Positions 49,615-57,998 of a stretch of DNA of 64,000 nt are shown one piece after another (positions within the stretch are counted from its first letter, which is position 1; every line of letters starts with the position of its first letter). The translations under genes were made by a program, and so were the position numbers. This stretch comes from Streptosporangium becharense (GTDB lineage Bacteria; Actinomycetota; Actinomycetes; Streptosporangiales; Streptosporangiaceae). The stretch is from NCBI RefSeq assembly GCF_014204985.1, contig NZ_JACHMP010000001.1, forward strand, positions 7,316,001 through 7,380,000, in the 5' to 3' direction. The notes under the pieces were generated by a model, which saw nothing but the letters and a program-made list of their open reading frames with translations, was not told the origin of the DNA and ran no database searches.

Positions 49615-50238
49615 ATGAGGCTGGCAAACAGCATGGAGCTCACCGCGTTCGACGGGCAGCGGTTCTGGTTCGATCCCGGCGCGTTGTGCCTGGAGTTCCT
49701 GCTCACCGGGGGTGAGGGCGAGCTGGCGCGGTGGGAGCGGCTGCACCGGCCCGACGACCTCGCCGACTGGATCTCCCGTTCCCGGGCCGGCATCACCGGC
49801 CCCTGCGCGGTCACCGCGGACGAGCTGGCCGCGGCCCGCCGCCTGCGCGCGGCGGTCCAGCGGCTCGCCGTCCGCGCCGCCGCCGGTTCGCGCGCCTTCC
49901 CGGAGGCCGACCTCGCCGCGCTGAGGACGGCCGCGGCCCCGTCACCCGCCCTGCCGCCGGCCCCGTTCCTCGTGCCCGGCCTCGAACGCGCCTGGGCGTC
50001 CCCGGTGACCGGCTCCCAGTTCGTCTCCGCCGTCGCCCGCGACGCCATCGAACTGTTCGGCGGTCCGCACCTCGACCGGGTCAGGATGTGCGCGGGGGAG
50101 GAGTGCTACCTGCTGTTCTTCGACGCCTCCCGCCCGGCGACACGCCGCTGGTGCTCCATGGAGCGCTGCGGCAACCGCAGCAAGCTCCGCACCCGGCGCG
50201 ACCGAGCCCCCTACCCCCGGGCGACCGCCCCGGAATGA
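49615..50238 (+). CDS. CGNR zinc-finger protein (DUF1470 family regulator)
   Basis: A 207-aa protein with an N-terminal ABATE/DUF1470 domain and a C-terminal CGNR zinc finger: RMCAGEECYLLFFDASR, then RRWCSMERCGNRSKL with the cysteines that bind zinc. Such proteins are putative stress- or metabolite-responsive transcription factors. The start at 49615 has no clear ribosome site (leaderless mRNA possible); ATG 49633 is an alternative. It probably binds the adjoining palindrome and controls itself and the SnoaL-like gene. Confidence 0.87.
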   Translation: MRLANSMELTAFDGQRFWFDPGALCLEFLLTGGEGELARWERLHRPDDLADWISRSRAGITGPCAVTADELAAARRLRAAVQRLAVRAAAGSRAFPEADLAALRTAAAPSPALPPAPFLVPGLERAWASPVTGSQFVSAVARDAIELFGGPHLDRVRMCAGEECYLLFFDASRPATRRWCSMERCGNRSKLRTRRDRAPYPRATAPE

Positions 50239-50382
50239 CCCGGGACCACGCTGCGGCGTCCCCGCTGACCCCAGGGTCCCCGGCGTCCCCGCCGCCCTCG
50301 GCGTGCCCGATGACCCCACGTCCCCCGCGTCCCCCGCGTCCCCGGCGGCGCCGCCGTCACCGGAGCGCCGGATGAGCACGCC

Positions 50383-50416
50383 GACGGCCTGCGGCGCGCT
50401 CGCGCCGCAGGCCGTC
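50383..50416. terminator. Bidirectional hairpin terminator, 15-bp perfect stem
   Basis: GACGGCCTGCGGCGC (50383-50397) and its exact complement (50402-50416) with a GCTC loop lie between the convergent CGNR and YCII genes. No U-tract, as is usual for actinomycete terminators. Confidence 0.8.
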
Positions 50417-50437
50417 GACGACCGGGTAACCCGGCGG

Positions 50438-50836
50438 TCACTGCTCCGCAGGCGCGGCCGACATCACCTGGCGCACCTCGATCGGCATGTTCAGCGGCCT
50501 GCCGCCGGGTCCGGGCGCCGCCGAGACGGACGCGGCGAGCTCGACCGCCCGCTCCGGGCTCTCACAGTCGACGATCCAGTAACCGACCAGGAACTCCTTC
50601 GTCTCGGGGAACGGGCCGTCCGTGACGACGGGGACGCCACCGTCGCCGGCCCGGACGATCCTGGCCTGTTCCGGAGCCGCCAGCCCCTGCGCCTCCACGT
50701 ACTCCCCGGCGTCGATGAGCCTGCGGTTCGTCTCGTGCATGAACTCGATGTGCGCCTTGATCTCCTCCGGGAGCCAGGCGCTCATCGGCGGGATGTCGCT
50801 CTGCTCGCCGAACTGCATCAACAGCATGTACTTCAT
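50438..50836 (-). CDS. YCII-related (DGPF domain) protein
   Basis: A 132-aa protein of the YCII/DGPF family: MKYMLLMQFGEQSDIPPMSA at the start and the family motif VVTDGPFPETKEFLVGYWIV. These ferredoxin-like-fold proteins often accompany ECF sigma factors; none is adjacent here. The ATG at 50836 is chosen by homology, with GAGGAG upstream. Function unknown. Confidence 0.9.
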   Translation of the reverse strand: MKYMLLMQFGEQSDIPPMSAWLPEEIKAHIEFMHETNRRLIDAGEYVEAQGLAAPEQARIVRAGDGGVPVVTDGPFPETKEFLVGYWIVDCESPERAVELAASVSAAPGPGGRPLNMPIEVRQVMSAAPAEQ

Positions 50837-50974
50837 GTCGTCGCTCCTCGCGTTCGCGCGCCTCGGTGGCACTCTCACCCCTGGGTCGGAGCACGCCCCC
50901 GCGTTCTCGACATCCTGCCGGGAACTCGGGCGAAAAAAATCCGCCGGGTTCTCCTGCGGGCCCGGTTCCGGGGA

Positions 50975-51026
50975 TTGACCGGGTGTCGCCACGCTTTTAT
51001 GGTTCATTAGTAGAGTAATGAACCAT
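50975..51026 (+). promoter_or_regulatory. Promoter and operator of the YtrA-type ABC operon
   Basis: TTGACC (50975-50980), 17 bp, then TATGGT (50998-51003) form a good promoter. The perfect 11-bp inverted repeat ATGGTTCATTA-GTAGAG-TAATGAACCAT (50999-51026) begins inside the minus-10 box, so a bound regulator would block RNA polymerase. Confidence 0.75.
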
Positions 51027-51039
51027 AGAGGCAGGTGCC

Positions 51040-51399
51040 ATGTTCGACGACCGGAGCCCGATCTATCGGCAGATCGCCGAGCGGATCAAAGCCGATGTGC
51101 TGAACGGGGCGCTGAAGGGTGACGAGCAGGTCATGTCCACCAACCAGTACGCCGCCTTCTACCGGATCAACCCGGCGACGGCGGCCAAGGCGTTCCAGCA
51201 GCTGGTCGACGAGGGTGTTCTCTACAAGAAACGAGGTATCGGCATGTTCGTCAGCTCGGGCGCCCGGGACGCGCTCAGGGTGAAGCACCGGGAGAGCTTC
51301 TTCGCCGAGGTGGTCGACCCGATGGTCGCCCAGGCCAAGGCGATCGGGATCTCGCTCGGTGACGTGATCAGGCACATCGAGGAGCTGGAGGGGAGATGA
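51040..51399 (+). CDS. GntR-family regulator, YtrA subfamily
   Basis: A 119-aa repressor: N-terminal winged helix (SPIYRQIAERIKADVLNGAL, then STNQYAAFYRINPATAAKAF) and a short C-terminal dimerisation tail without an effector domain, as in the YtrA group. These proteins typically repress their own operon of ABC-transporter genes and are relieved by envelope-active antibiotics. The first gene of a three-gene operon; its stop overlaps the ATPase start by 4 nt. The palindrome at 50999-51026 is its probable site. Confidence 0.92.
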   Translation: MFDDRSPIYRQIAERIKADVLNGALKGDEQVMSTNQYAAFYRINPATAAKAFQQLVDEGVLYKKRGIGMFVSSGARDALRVKHRESFFAEVVDPMVAQAKAIGISLGDVIRHIEELEGR

Positions 51400-52262
51400 G
51401 AATCGAGGTCGAAGACCTGGTGCTGCGCTACGGCGACGTCACGGCACTCGACCGGCTGACGCTCACGCTGGAGGAGGGGAAGATCTACGGGTTACTCGGC
51501 CGCAACGGCTCCGGTAAGACGAGCCTGCTGTCGATCCTGGCCGCCTTCCGCCGGCAGACGGCGGGCGACGTGCGGATCGGCGGGCAGCCCGTGTTCGAGA
51601 ACGGGCGCCTCACCAGCCGGATCAGCCTGATCCGCGACGCGGGCGAGACGGTCGACATCGGCACCGCCGAGGACGCCCTCTACTTCGCCGAGTGGCTGCG
51701 TCCCGGCTGGGACGCCGACTACGCCCGCTCCCTGATGGACCTGTTCGGGCTCGAACCGAAGAAGAACGTCAAAGAGATGTCCAAGGGGCAGCGTTCGGCG
51801 ATGGGCGTCGTCGTGGGCCTGGCCGGCCGGGCACCGCTGACCATGTTCGACGAGTCGTACCTGGGCATGGACGCACCCTCCCGCTACGCCTTCTACGACG
51901 CGTTGCTCGCCGACTACATGGCGCACCCCCGCACGATCATCCTGTCCACCCACCTCATCGAGGAGGTCAGCTCCCTGTTCGAGGAAGTCGTGATCATCGA
52001 CAGGGGGCGGCTGGTCGTGCACGAGGAGAGCCAGACGCTGCTGTCCAGGGGGGCGGCCGTGACCGGGCCCGCCGCGCAGGTCGACGCGTTCACCGGCGGG
52101 CTGACCGTGCTCGGCGCCAAGGAGCTCGGTCCGACCAAGTCGGCGATGGTCTACGGCGACCTCGACGACGCCCGGCGCCGCAAGGCCGCCGAGTCCGGCC
52201 TGGAACTCGGGCCGATCGCCATGCAGGACCTGTTCGTCCACCTGACCGGAGAGTCCCGATGA
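51396..52262 (+). CDS. ABC transporter ATP-binding protein
   Basis: A 288-aa ATPase: Walker A GLLGRNGSGKTSLLSI, signature MSKGQRSAMGVVVGL (degenerate from LSGGQ), Walker B PLTMFDESYLGMD (Asp-Glu retained), and H-loop IILSTHLIEEV. About 60 C-terminal residues form an accessory domain. It pairs with the membrane protein encoded 4 nt overlapping downstream, forming a YtrBC-like exporter whose cargo is unknown. Confidence 0.9.
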   Translation: MRIEVEDLVLRYGDVTALDRLTLTLEEGKIYGLLGRNGSGKTSLLSILAAFRRQTAGDVRIGGQPVFENGRLTSRISLIRDAGETVDIGTAEDALYFAEWLRPGWDADYARSLMDLFGLEPKKNVKEMSKGQRSAMGVVVGLAGRAPLTMFDESYLGMDAPSRYAFYDALLADYMAHPRTIILSTHLIEEVSSLFEEVVIIDRGRLVVHEESQTLLSRGAAVTGPAAQVDAFTGGLTVLGAKELGPTKSAMVYGDLDDARRRKAAESGLELGPIAMQDLFVHLTGESR

Positions 52263-52960
52263 GATTTCCCAGCCGTCTTCTCGCCGCCAACATGTGGCTG
52301 GCGGCGATGTTGTGGGCCGCTTTCCTGGTGTTCGTCGCCGCCGTCGCGGTCGGCGTCGCGGTCTTCGGCACGCTCACCGAGAGCGCGTGGGAGAAGGCCG
52401 TCCAACTTCCCCGGTGGTACGCCCTGTTCGTCGGGGTGGCCCTGGTCAGGGAGTTCCTGCCGATGTACATCGCGCACGGGCAGACCCGCCGTCAGTTCGG
52501 CGTGCACGCGGCCGTCACCGTCGCCCTGTTCGCACCGTTCCTGTCCGCCCTGATCACGGTGGGCTACCTGCTGGAGGCGGCGCTCTACGGCCTGGCGAGC
52601 CGGCCGCAGGCGCTGGGCCAGGCCCACCTGTTCACCGAGCCGACGCAGCTGCCGCTCGTCTTCGCCGAGTATCTGACCGAGTTCCTCGCCTGGATCGTCG
52701 CGGGCACCTTCGCCGGCGCCGGGTTCTACCGCTGGCGGCACGGCGGGCTGATCACGATCCCGGTCGGCATCGCCCTGGTCCTGCTCGCCGCGGGTGCTTC
52801 CGGCACGCAGCTGCGGTTCCCGTTCGCCATCCGCCTCGGCCTGGACCTGCCCGGGTCGCTGCCGCTGACGCTCGGCGCCGGCCTGGGCGTCTCCCTGCTC
52901 GGCCTCGCGCTGACCTGGCTGGTCATCCGCGACATGCCGCTGCGCAACAAGCCCGCGTGA
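52259..52960 (+). CDS. ABC transporter membrane subunit (YtrA operon)
   Basis: A 233-aa integral membrane protein with about six hydrophobic segments (WLAAMLWAAFLVFVAAVAVG, HAAVTVALFAPFLSALITVG, LGAGLGVSLLGLALTWLVI). No enzymatic motif. Translation is coupled to the ATPase gene by an ATGA overlap. Most likely the permease of the small exporter or sensor complex; family assignment rests mainly on context. Confidence 0.8.
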   Translation: MRFPSRLLAANMWLAAMLWAAFLVFVAAVAVGVAVFGTLTESAWEKAVQLPRWYALFVGVALVREFLPMYIAHGQTRRQFGVHAAVTVALFAPFLSALITVGYLLEAALYGLASRPQALGQAHLFTEPTQLPLVFAEYLTEFLAWIVAGTFAGAGFYRWRHGGLITIPVGIALVLLAAGASGTQLRFPFAIRLGLDLPGSLPLTLGAGLGVSLLGLALTWLVIRDMPLRNKPA

Positions 52961-52998
52961 CCGACGCCGGGAAAGGGCGGCGTCGGCACCGGCGCCGC

Positions 52999-53862
52999 TC
53001 AGCCGGCGGTGAGATGCCGCCGGAACCACTCGGTGATCGTCTCGTCCACGGTCTCGGCCACGGGCAGCTGCGGAGCCGGCTCCAGGCCCGGCTGCTCGGC
53101 CAGCGGGTGCGCCAGCCCGGCCACCGTGGCCAGCCGGACGCGCTCCGGGTCGGTGTAGCGCTCACGCAACGCGCCGACCAGGGCGGCGGCGTCCGCGCGG
53201 AGCGCCGGGAAGTCGAGCTCGCCGCTGACCACCAGCAACGGAGGCCGCGGCACCCGGTCGGCGATCTCCTCGGCGCGGGCCACGAAGTCGAGCCGGTCGG
53301 CCGCCTCCGCGGCCTCCTCGCTCCATTCGTACGGCCGGCCGGTGACGCCCTCCACGAGCCCGACCACCGAGCGGGCCCGGATCGCGGGGTTGACCAGAGC
53401 CGCCGCCGCGACCGGGATCTCACAGCGGGTCAGGACGCTCAGGGCGACGGCCCCGCCCAGGGAGCCGCCGACCACGCTGATCGGCCCGTCGTCGACCGGC
53501 AGCCGTTCGCGCAGCGCGGCCAGCGCGGCCGGGAACTCCTCGACGGCCTGCCGGACCATCGGTTCCAGGTAGGCCAGCACCGTGTCACGGCGAGCGCGCT
53601 CGAGGATCGCGTTCATCCCGCTGTCGAGCATCCGCCGCCCGCACAGCGGCATGCCCAGATGCACCCGCCAGGCCGGCACGCCGGCCATGGGGAGCGCCGC
53701 GGCGAACGCGGCGTCCGTGCACGGCGCGTCGATCATGTGCCAGGTCACCACCAGCGGTGCGGTGCCCTGCGCCGCACCCTCCGGCGGGCGGGCCGGTGGC
53801 AGCGCCGTGAACGGCACGCCGGCGGCCGTGCCCGAGATCGGTTCGGTCGGCCACCCGTTCAT
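52999..53862 (-). CDS. Alpha/beta hydrolase
   Basis: A 287-aa cytoplasmic serine hydrolase. The nucleophile elbow is VVGGSLGGAVAL (Ser about 125), the acid is likely Asp in VVSGELDFPAL, and the His is in VAGLAHPLAEQ. The ATG at 53862 has GGAAGGGG upstream. It converges on the YtrA operon across 38 bp. Substrate unknown; no signal peptide. Confidence 0.85.
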   Translation of the reverse strand: MNGWPTEPISGTAAGVPFTALPPARPPEGAAQGTAPLVVTWHMIDAPCTDAAFAAALPMAGVPAWRVHLGMPLCGRRMLDSGMNAILERARRDTVLAYLEPMVRQAVEEFPAALAALRERLPVDDGPISVVGGSLGGAVALSVLTRCEIPVAAAALVNPAIRARSVVGLVEGVTGRPYEWSEEAAEAADRLDFVARAEEIADRVPRPPLLVVSGELDFPALRADAAALVGALRERYTDPERVRLATVAGLAHPLAEQPGLEPAPQLPVAETVDETITEWFRRHLTAG

Positions 53863-54058
53863 CCGCCGCCCCTTCCGGCTCCGCTCATGGACACCGACGC
53901 CACCATAGGCCGGGCGGAAGGACCATGGAACCCACTTCCGCCAGGGGTGAACCCCCGTGTCTCCCCTACGGACCGCCGGCCCGCAGGATGTCAGTTCCGA
54001 GGGGTGTCCGGCGTGTCCGGCTGGGCCGGGGACACGGTGCCGCACCCGCCCGCGGGTC

Positions 54059-55969
54059 TCACCGGGGCGAGCGGCCCCGCAGGGCGTCGCGGCCCCGGGC
54101 CACGATGACGTCGACGGCCTTGATCTCGTCGATGTCGCGTGCCGCGGCCAGCGCCTCCTTGGCGGCGTCGTAGCAGTCGAGGGCCCGCTGCCAGTCGGCC
54201 TTCTCCCCGCCTTCGGCGTCCAGCCGGTCGATCTCCTCGCCCAGCCGCGTGACGTTCTCCTCCTGGGACCGTCTGACCTTCTCCGTCCGGGCCTCCCGCC
54301 GGGCGGCCTCCTGACGCGAGGTCTTCCACCTCCGCAGCCTCCTGCGGGTCAGAACGGTCAGGATCCAGAGCGCGATCAGGCCGCAGACGGAGAAGAAGAT
54401 CTTCCATCCCGTCGCCATCCGGCTGAAGGAACCGCTCAGGTCGGCGTTCTCGGCCCACCTGGTGTCGAGGCCGGTGACGTCGGCGTCCTCGAAGACGGCT
54501 CCGCGCAGTTTCGCGTGGGCGACCCGGGCGTCGGTCAGGACCGCCCGGCGGAAGATCGCGCCGGGGAAGGAGCCGCTGCTCAGGTCGGCTCCGTCCATCC
54601 GGGCGGCGGTGAAGTCGGTGTCCTCGCCGGTGGCGCTGCCGAGCCGTGCGTCACGCAGGTCCGCACCGCCCAGCTTCGCCCCGCTCAGGTCGGCGCTGCC
54701 GAGGGACGCCCCCGGCAGGCTCGCCTTCGACAGGTCGGCCCCGGCCAGTTCGCCGCTGGTGAGGTCCGCCCCCCGCAGTCGCGCCCCGGACAGGTTCGCC
54801 CGGGTCAGCTCGGCGCTGCTGAGATCGGCGCGTTCCATGCGGGCGCCCCGCAGGTCGGCCCCCTCGGCGTGGCGGATCCTGACCCCGGCGGCCGACACGT
54901 CGCGCAGGATCGCCCGGTGCAGCTTGACCCCGCCCAGGTCCGCCCCGTCGAGCTTGGCGCCGGTCAGGTCGGCACAGCTGAGGTCGTCGGGGAAGTCGGC
55001 GACCGTGGTGAGATCCCAGCCCGCGTAGTTCTGCCCGCTGCCCGGCGCGCACGAGGGGTCAGGCGCCGGAAGGTCCTTGGGCACGCCCTTGCTGCCCGTG
55101 AGCACGGCACCCCTGGCCTCACGCAGGTCGGCGCCGGTCAGGTCGGCGCCCTGGAAGGTGGCGCCGTCCATCGTCGACTGGTACATCTGCGCGCCGGTCA
55201 GGTCGGCGTCCCGGAACACGGTCTTGATCAGTGTGGCGCCGTAGAGCCGGGTTTTGACGGCGACGACCTCGCTGAGATCGGCGCGGCGCATGTCCGCGCC
55301 GTAGGCGTCGGCGTCGCTGAGGTCCGCGCCGGCCAGTTTCGCGTCGTCGAACTGCGCCGAGTACGTCTTGGCCCGCACCAGCCGAGCCCCCCGTAGGTCG
55401 GCACCCTCGAAGTGCGCGTAGTACGGGGAGGTGTCGTCCATGACCGCCTCGCGCAGGTCCGCACCGCGCAGGTCCGCGTAGTACATCTCCGCCTCGGACA
55501 GGTCGGCGCCACGCAGGTCGGCCCCGGCCAGCTTGGCGTACTGGAGGTGGGCGCCCTTGAGCGAGGCGCCGCGCAGGTCGGCCCCGTCGAGCACGCTGGT
55601 CACGGTCACGCCGTCCAGCGTGGCGCGGCGCAGGTCGGCACAGGAGAGGTCGGCCGGAAGCCTCACCCGGGTGAGATCCTTGCCGGCGAGCTCGCGGCCA
55701 CTGCCGGGTTCGCACCCGGGTGCGCTGCCGGACACGGCACCGGAGGTGGTTCCGGCGCCGCCGGTTGGCGCGGTTCCGGCCCCGGAACCGGCGGCTGTGG
55801 TGGCGAGGGCGGTCGCGGGTGTGGTGGCGAGGGCGGCGGTGGACGGGGCGGTGAGGGCGGCGGTCGCGGCACCGGAGGCGGCGAGGGCGGGCACCGGGGA
55901 CGGGGAGAGCGGCAGCGCGACCGCCGAGAGGGTCACCACGCCTGCGAGCAGGCGGAGGAGGCTGGACAT
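54059..55969 (-). CDS. Membrane-anchored pentapeptide-repeat protein
   Basis: A 636-aa protein. Layout: signal peptide (MSSLLRLLAGVVTLSAVALP), an Ala/Thr/Gly-rich linker to about 85, two blocks of pentapeptide repeats A(D/N)LxX (about 100-270 and 310-525, for example GADLRGADLSEAEMYYADLR), each introduced by a similar CxPGSG...LSCADL segment (GCEPGSGRELAGKDLTRVRL and SCAPGSGQNYAGWDLTTVAD), one membrane helix (IFFSVCGLIALWILTVLT, about 537-554) and a charged cytoplasmic coiled coil. The solenoid would thus sit outside the membrane. ATG 55969. Not like the cytoplasmic Qnr/MfpA type; function unknown. Confidence 0.85.
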   Translation of the reverse strand: MSSLLRLLAGVVTLSAVALPLSPSPVPALAASGAATAALTAPSTAALATTPATALATTAAGSGAGTAPTGGAGTTSGAVSGSAPGCEPGSGRELAGKDLTRVRLPADLSCADLRRATLDGVTVTSVLDGADLRGASLKGAHLQYAKLAGADLRGADLSEAEMYYADLRGADLREAVMDDTSPYYAHFEGADLRGARLVRAKTYSAQFDDAKLAGADLSDADAYGADMRRADLSEVVAVKTRLYGATLIKTVFRDADLTGAQMYQSTMDGATFQGADLTGADLREARGAVLTGSKGVPKDLPAPDPSCAPGSGQNYAGWDLTTVADFPDDLSCADLTGAKLDGADLGGVKLHRAILRDVSAAGVRIRHAEGADLRGARMERADLSSAELTRANLSGARLRGADLTSGELAGADLSKASLPGASLGSADLSGAKLGGADLRDARLGSATGEDTDFTAARMDGADLSSGSFPGAIFRRAVLTDARVAHAKLRGAVFEDADVTGLDTRWAENADLSGSFSRMATGWKIFFSVCGLIALWILTVLTRRRLRRWKTSRQEAARREARTEKVRRSQEENVTRLGEEIDRLDAEGGEKADWQRALDCYDAAKEALAAARDIDEIKAVDVIVARGRDALRGRSPR

Positions 55970-56319
55970 CTTTCTCTCACTATCTCCCCCGGGCTCGTGG
56001 ATCCCGCCGGTGGGGGGGCGAGCCGGGCGGCGGTGCGGGGACAGGCCGGTGCGGCGGGCACCCGAGGGGAGGGAGCCCGCCCGATGGACCATACGGGAAC
56101 GTGACCCGTTGTAGGAGGGGCTGCTTGCGGCCCGCTTGCGAACCGCCTTCCGCCGCCCCGGCTCTCCCCGTCGGCCCAGCCTGCTCGGCCTGCTCGGCCT
56201 GCCTGGTACCGTCCCGGTTCTCCCATCCCGCCCAGCCTGCCCGGCAGCGTCCCGGCTCTTCGCCTGTCCGGCCCGTCCCACCCGGCAGCGGGGCGGGGGG
56301 AACGGGCCGGGCCGGACCG

Positions 56320-57669
56320 TCAGATGTGCTCGGAGGTGTCCGTCTGGGGCTGACCGGTGGCCCAGGAGAGCTGCTCGCTCTCGCGCAGTTCCTCCTCGGC
56401 GGTCTGCTCCACCCTCGCCATGGCCCAGCGCAGGATGGGCGGGGCCATGAGCGAGGTCACGATCGCCACCAGGATCACGATCGTGTAGACCTCGACGCTG
56501 AGGATGCCCAGCCGCAGGCCCACCATGGCGACGACCACCTCGATCACGCCGCGGGCGTTGAGGCCCGCACCCAGGGCGAGCGCCTCCCACCGGTTGAGCC
56601 GGCTGGCACGCGCACCGGCGTACGCGCCGACGAACTTGCCGATGATCGCCACGGCCAGCACGGCGAGTCCGGCCAGCAGGACCATCGGGTCGGCCAGCGA
56701 CGTCATGTCCATCCGCAGACCGGCGGTGGCGAAGAAGATCGGCGCGAAGACGTAGAGCACCACCGAGCGCAGCGGGGCGAGCCTCGCCGGGTCGACCCCC
56801 TTCGTGTTGCCGATCAGGACGCCGCAGATGAAGGCGCCGAAGACGGCCTCCAGGCCGACGGCGTGGGTGCCGGCCGAGGCCAGCAGGATCAGCACGGCGG
56901 CGGTGGCGACGGACGGGCCGGGGTCGGTGCCCCGGGAGACGAGGCGGAACGCGTGCCGCACGAGCGGGCGGCCCACGACGAACGCGAACACCAGGACCGC
57001 CGCCAGGTAGGCGACCGAGAGCGCCACGTTGCCGGCGCGCAGGCCGGTGGTGGCCATGGCCGACACGACCGACAGCATGAGCCAGCCGAACGCGTCGTCG
57101 ATCATGCCCGCCGTCAGCGTGAGCTGGCCGACGTTGCGGTGGAGCAGTCCCATGTCCATGAGCGTCTTGGCGATGACCGGGATGGCGCTGACGCACATCG
57201 CGACACCGAGGAAGAGCGCGAAGACCAGCGTCTCGGTGCCGTCCGGGACGAGCGAGGCCGGGAGCAGGAAGCCGGCGCCGATGCCGAACGCGAGCGGCAC
57301 GATCAGGCCGCCCAGGCTGACCCCGGCGGCCGTGGCGCCACGGCGGCGTACCAGGCCCATGTCCATGTGGATGCCGGTGATGCCGACGAGCAGGATCACC
57401 CCGATCTGCCCGACCGCGTCGAGCAGGTGGAACTGCGCGCCGTCCTGCGGGAACAGCCACGCGGACACGTCCGGGGCCACGTGGGCGAGGAACGACGGGC
57501 CGAGGACCACGCCGACGAACAGCTCGCCGACCACGGCGGGCATGCCGAACCTTCTGGCGAGCTGGCCGAGGGTGAGGGCCAGCAGCAGGAGCAGGCCGAT
57601 CTGGAGTAGGAAGATCAGAAGTTCGTGGGCGGCGATCGGCGCCACCGGCGCCGGGAGCGAAAGATGCAC
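56320..57669 (-). CDS. CPA2-family cation:proton antiporter
   Basis: A 449-aa membrane protein with about twelve helices typical of Kef/NapA-type antiporters: LLIFLLQIGLLLLLALTLGQ at the start, VVGELFVGVVLGPSFLA, AGMIDDAFGWLMLSVV (the paired Asp in the ion site), and ALGAGLNARGVIEVVVAMVG. No C-terminal TrkA-N domain. It would exchange Na+ or K+ for protons. It starts at GTG/ATG 57669 and stands alone, with a 330-bp regulatory gap to the next gene. Confidence 0.88.
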   Translation of the reverse strand: MHLSLPAPVAPIAAHELLIFLLQIGLLLLLALTLGQLARRFGMPAVVGELFVGVVLGPSFLAHVAPDVSAWLFPQDGAQFHLLDAVGQIGVILLVGITGIHMDMGLVRRRGATAAGVSLGGLIVPLAFGIGAGFLLPASLVPDGTETLVFALFLGVAMCVSAIPVIAKTLMDMGLLHRNVGQLTLTAGMIDDAFGWLMLSVVSAMATTGLRAGNVALSVAYLAAVLVFAFVVGRPLVRHAFRLVSRGTDPGPSVATAAVLILLASAGTHAVGLEAVFGAFICGVLIGNTKGVDPARLAPLRSVVLYVFAPIFFATAGLRMDMTSLADPMVLLAGLAVLAVAIIGKFVGAYAGARASRLNRWEALALGAGLNARGVIEVVVAMVGLRLGILSVEVYTIVILVAIVTSLMAPPILRWAMARVEQTAEEELRESEQLSWATGQPQTDTSEHI

Positions 57670-57812
57670 GACAGACCCCTTCGGTCTCTCACGAGGCGCC
57701 GCTCTGCCTCCCCAGGCAGAGGCGGCACGGCGTCAAATCTGACAAAGGGGAGAACGCCGATCAATGCTTGAAGAGTCGCCGTGAATGTGCTTGGTTCGCG
57801 CCTTCAGTCGAT

Positions 57813-57828
57813 TGTGGCGCAGATCACA
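57813..57828. promoter_or_regulatory. Crp/Fnr-type site TGTGG-N6-TCACA
   Basis: TGTGGCGCAGATCACA differs from the Crp consensus TGTGA-N6-TCACA at a single base. It lies between divergent antiporter and exporter genes and could serve either. Confidence 0.5.
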
Positions 57829-57950
57829 TTTCCGGCCTCGCCGTGTCCCTCTCTCGGACGGGGGCACGACGTGCGGACGGAATAGGGGTGTCCGCTTCCT
57901 GAGACGCCTTGCTCGAAACGTGACTTGACGGCCCCGTGGCCTTCAATCAC

Positions 57951-57974
57951 TATAATCCCTATCAGCAGAGTAGG
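57951..57974 (+). promoter_or_regulatory. Minus-10 box with CCTA-N9-TAGG repeat
   Basis: TATAAT (57951-57956) is followed at once by CCTA (57958-57961), 9 bp, TAGG (57971-57974). TTGACG at 57925-57930 is the nearest minus-35 candidate, but the 20-bp spacer is long, so an activator may be needed. The inverted repeat is a candidate operator. Confidence 0.5.
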
Positions 57975-57998
57975 AAAAACAGGAAGAAGGGGGGCGTT

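Larger units (their letters stand above)
57670..57998. other. Divergent promoter region of the antiporter and TauE/SafE genes
   Basis: A 329-bp gap with no gene. It contains a Crp-like site at 57813-57828 and a strong minus-10-like TATAAT followed by an inverted CCTA/TAGG repeat just before the plus-strand gene. Confidence 0.6.

Noticed and set aside
50239..50382. A Pro/Arg-rich coding stretch after the CGNR gene
   Set aside because: The GTCCCC repeats give open frames on all phases; no start or domain, and the terminator follows directly.
53957..55396. A plus-strand frame with repetitive GQVG/AQVG pattern opposite the pentapeptide gene
   Set aside because: The regularity is the mirror of the pentapeptide repeats on the other strand.
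55970..57460. Extension of the pentapeptide-repeat frame upstream to 57460
   Set aside because: The added sequence is antiporter DNA read out of frame; the signal peptide at 55969 marks the real start.
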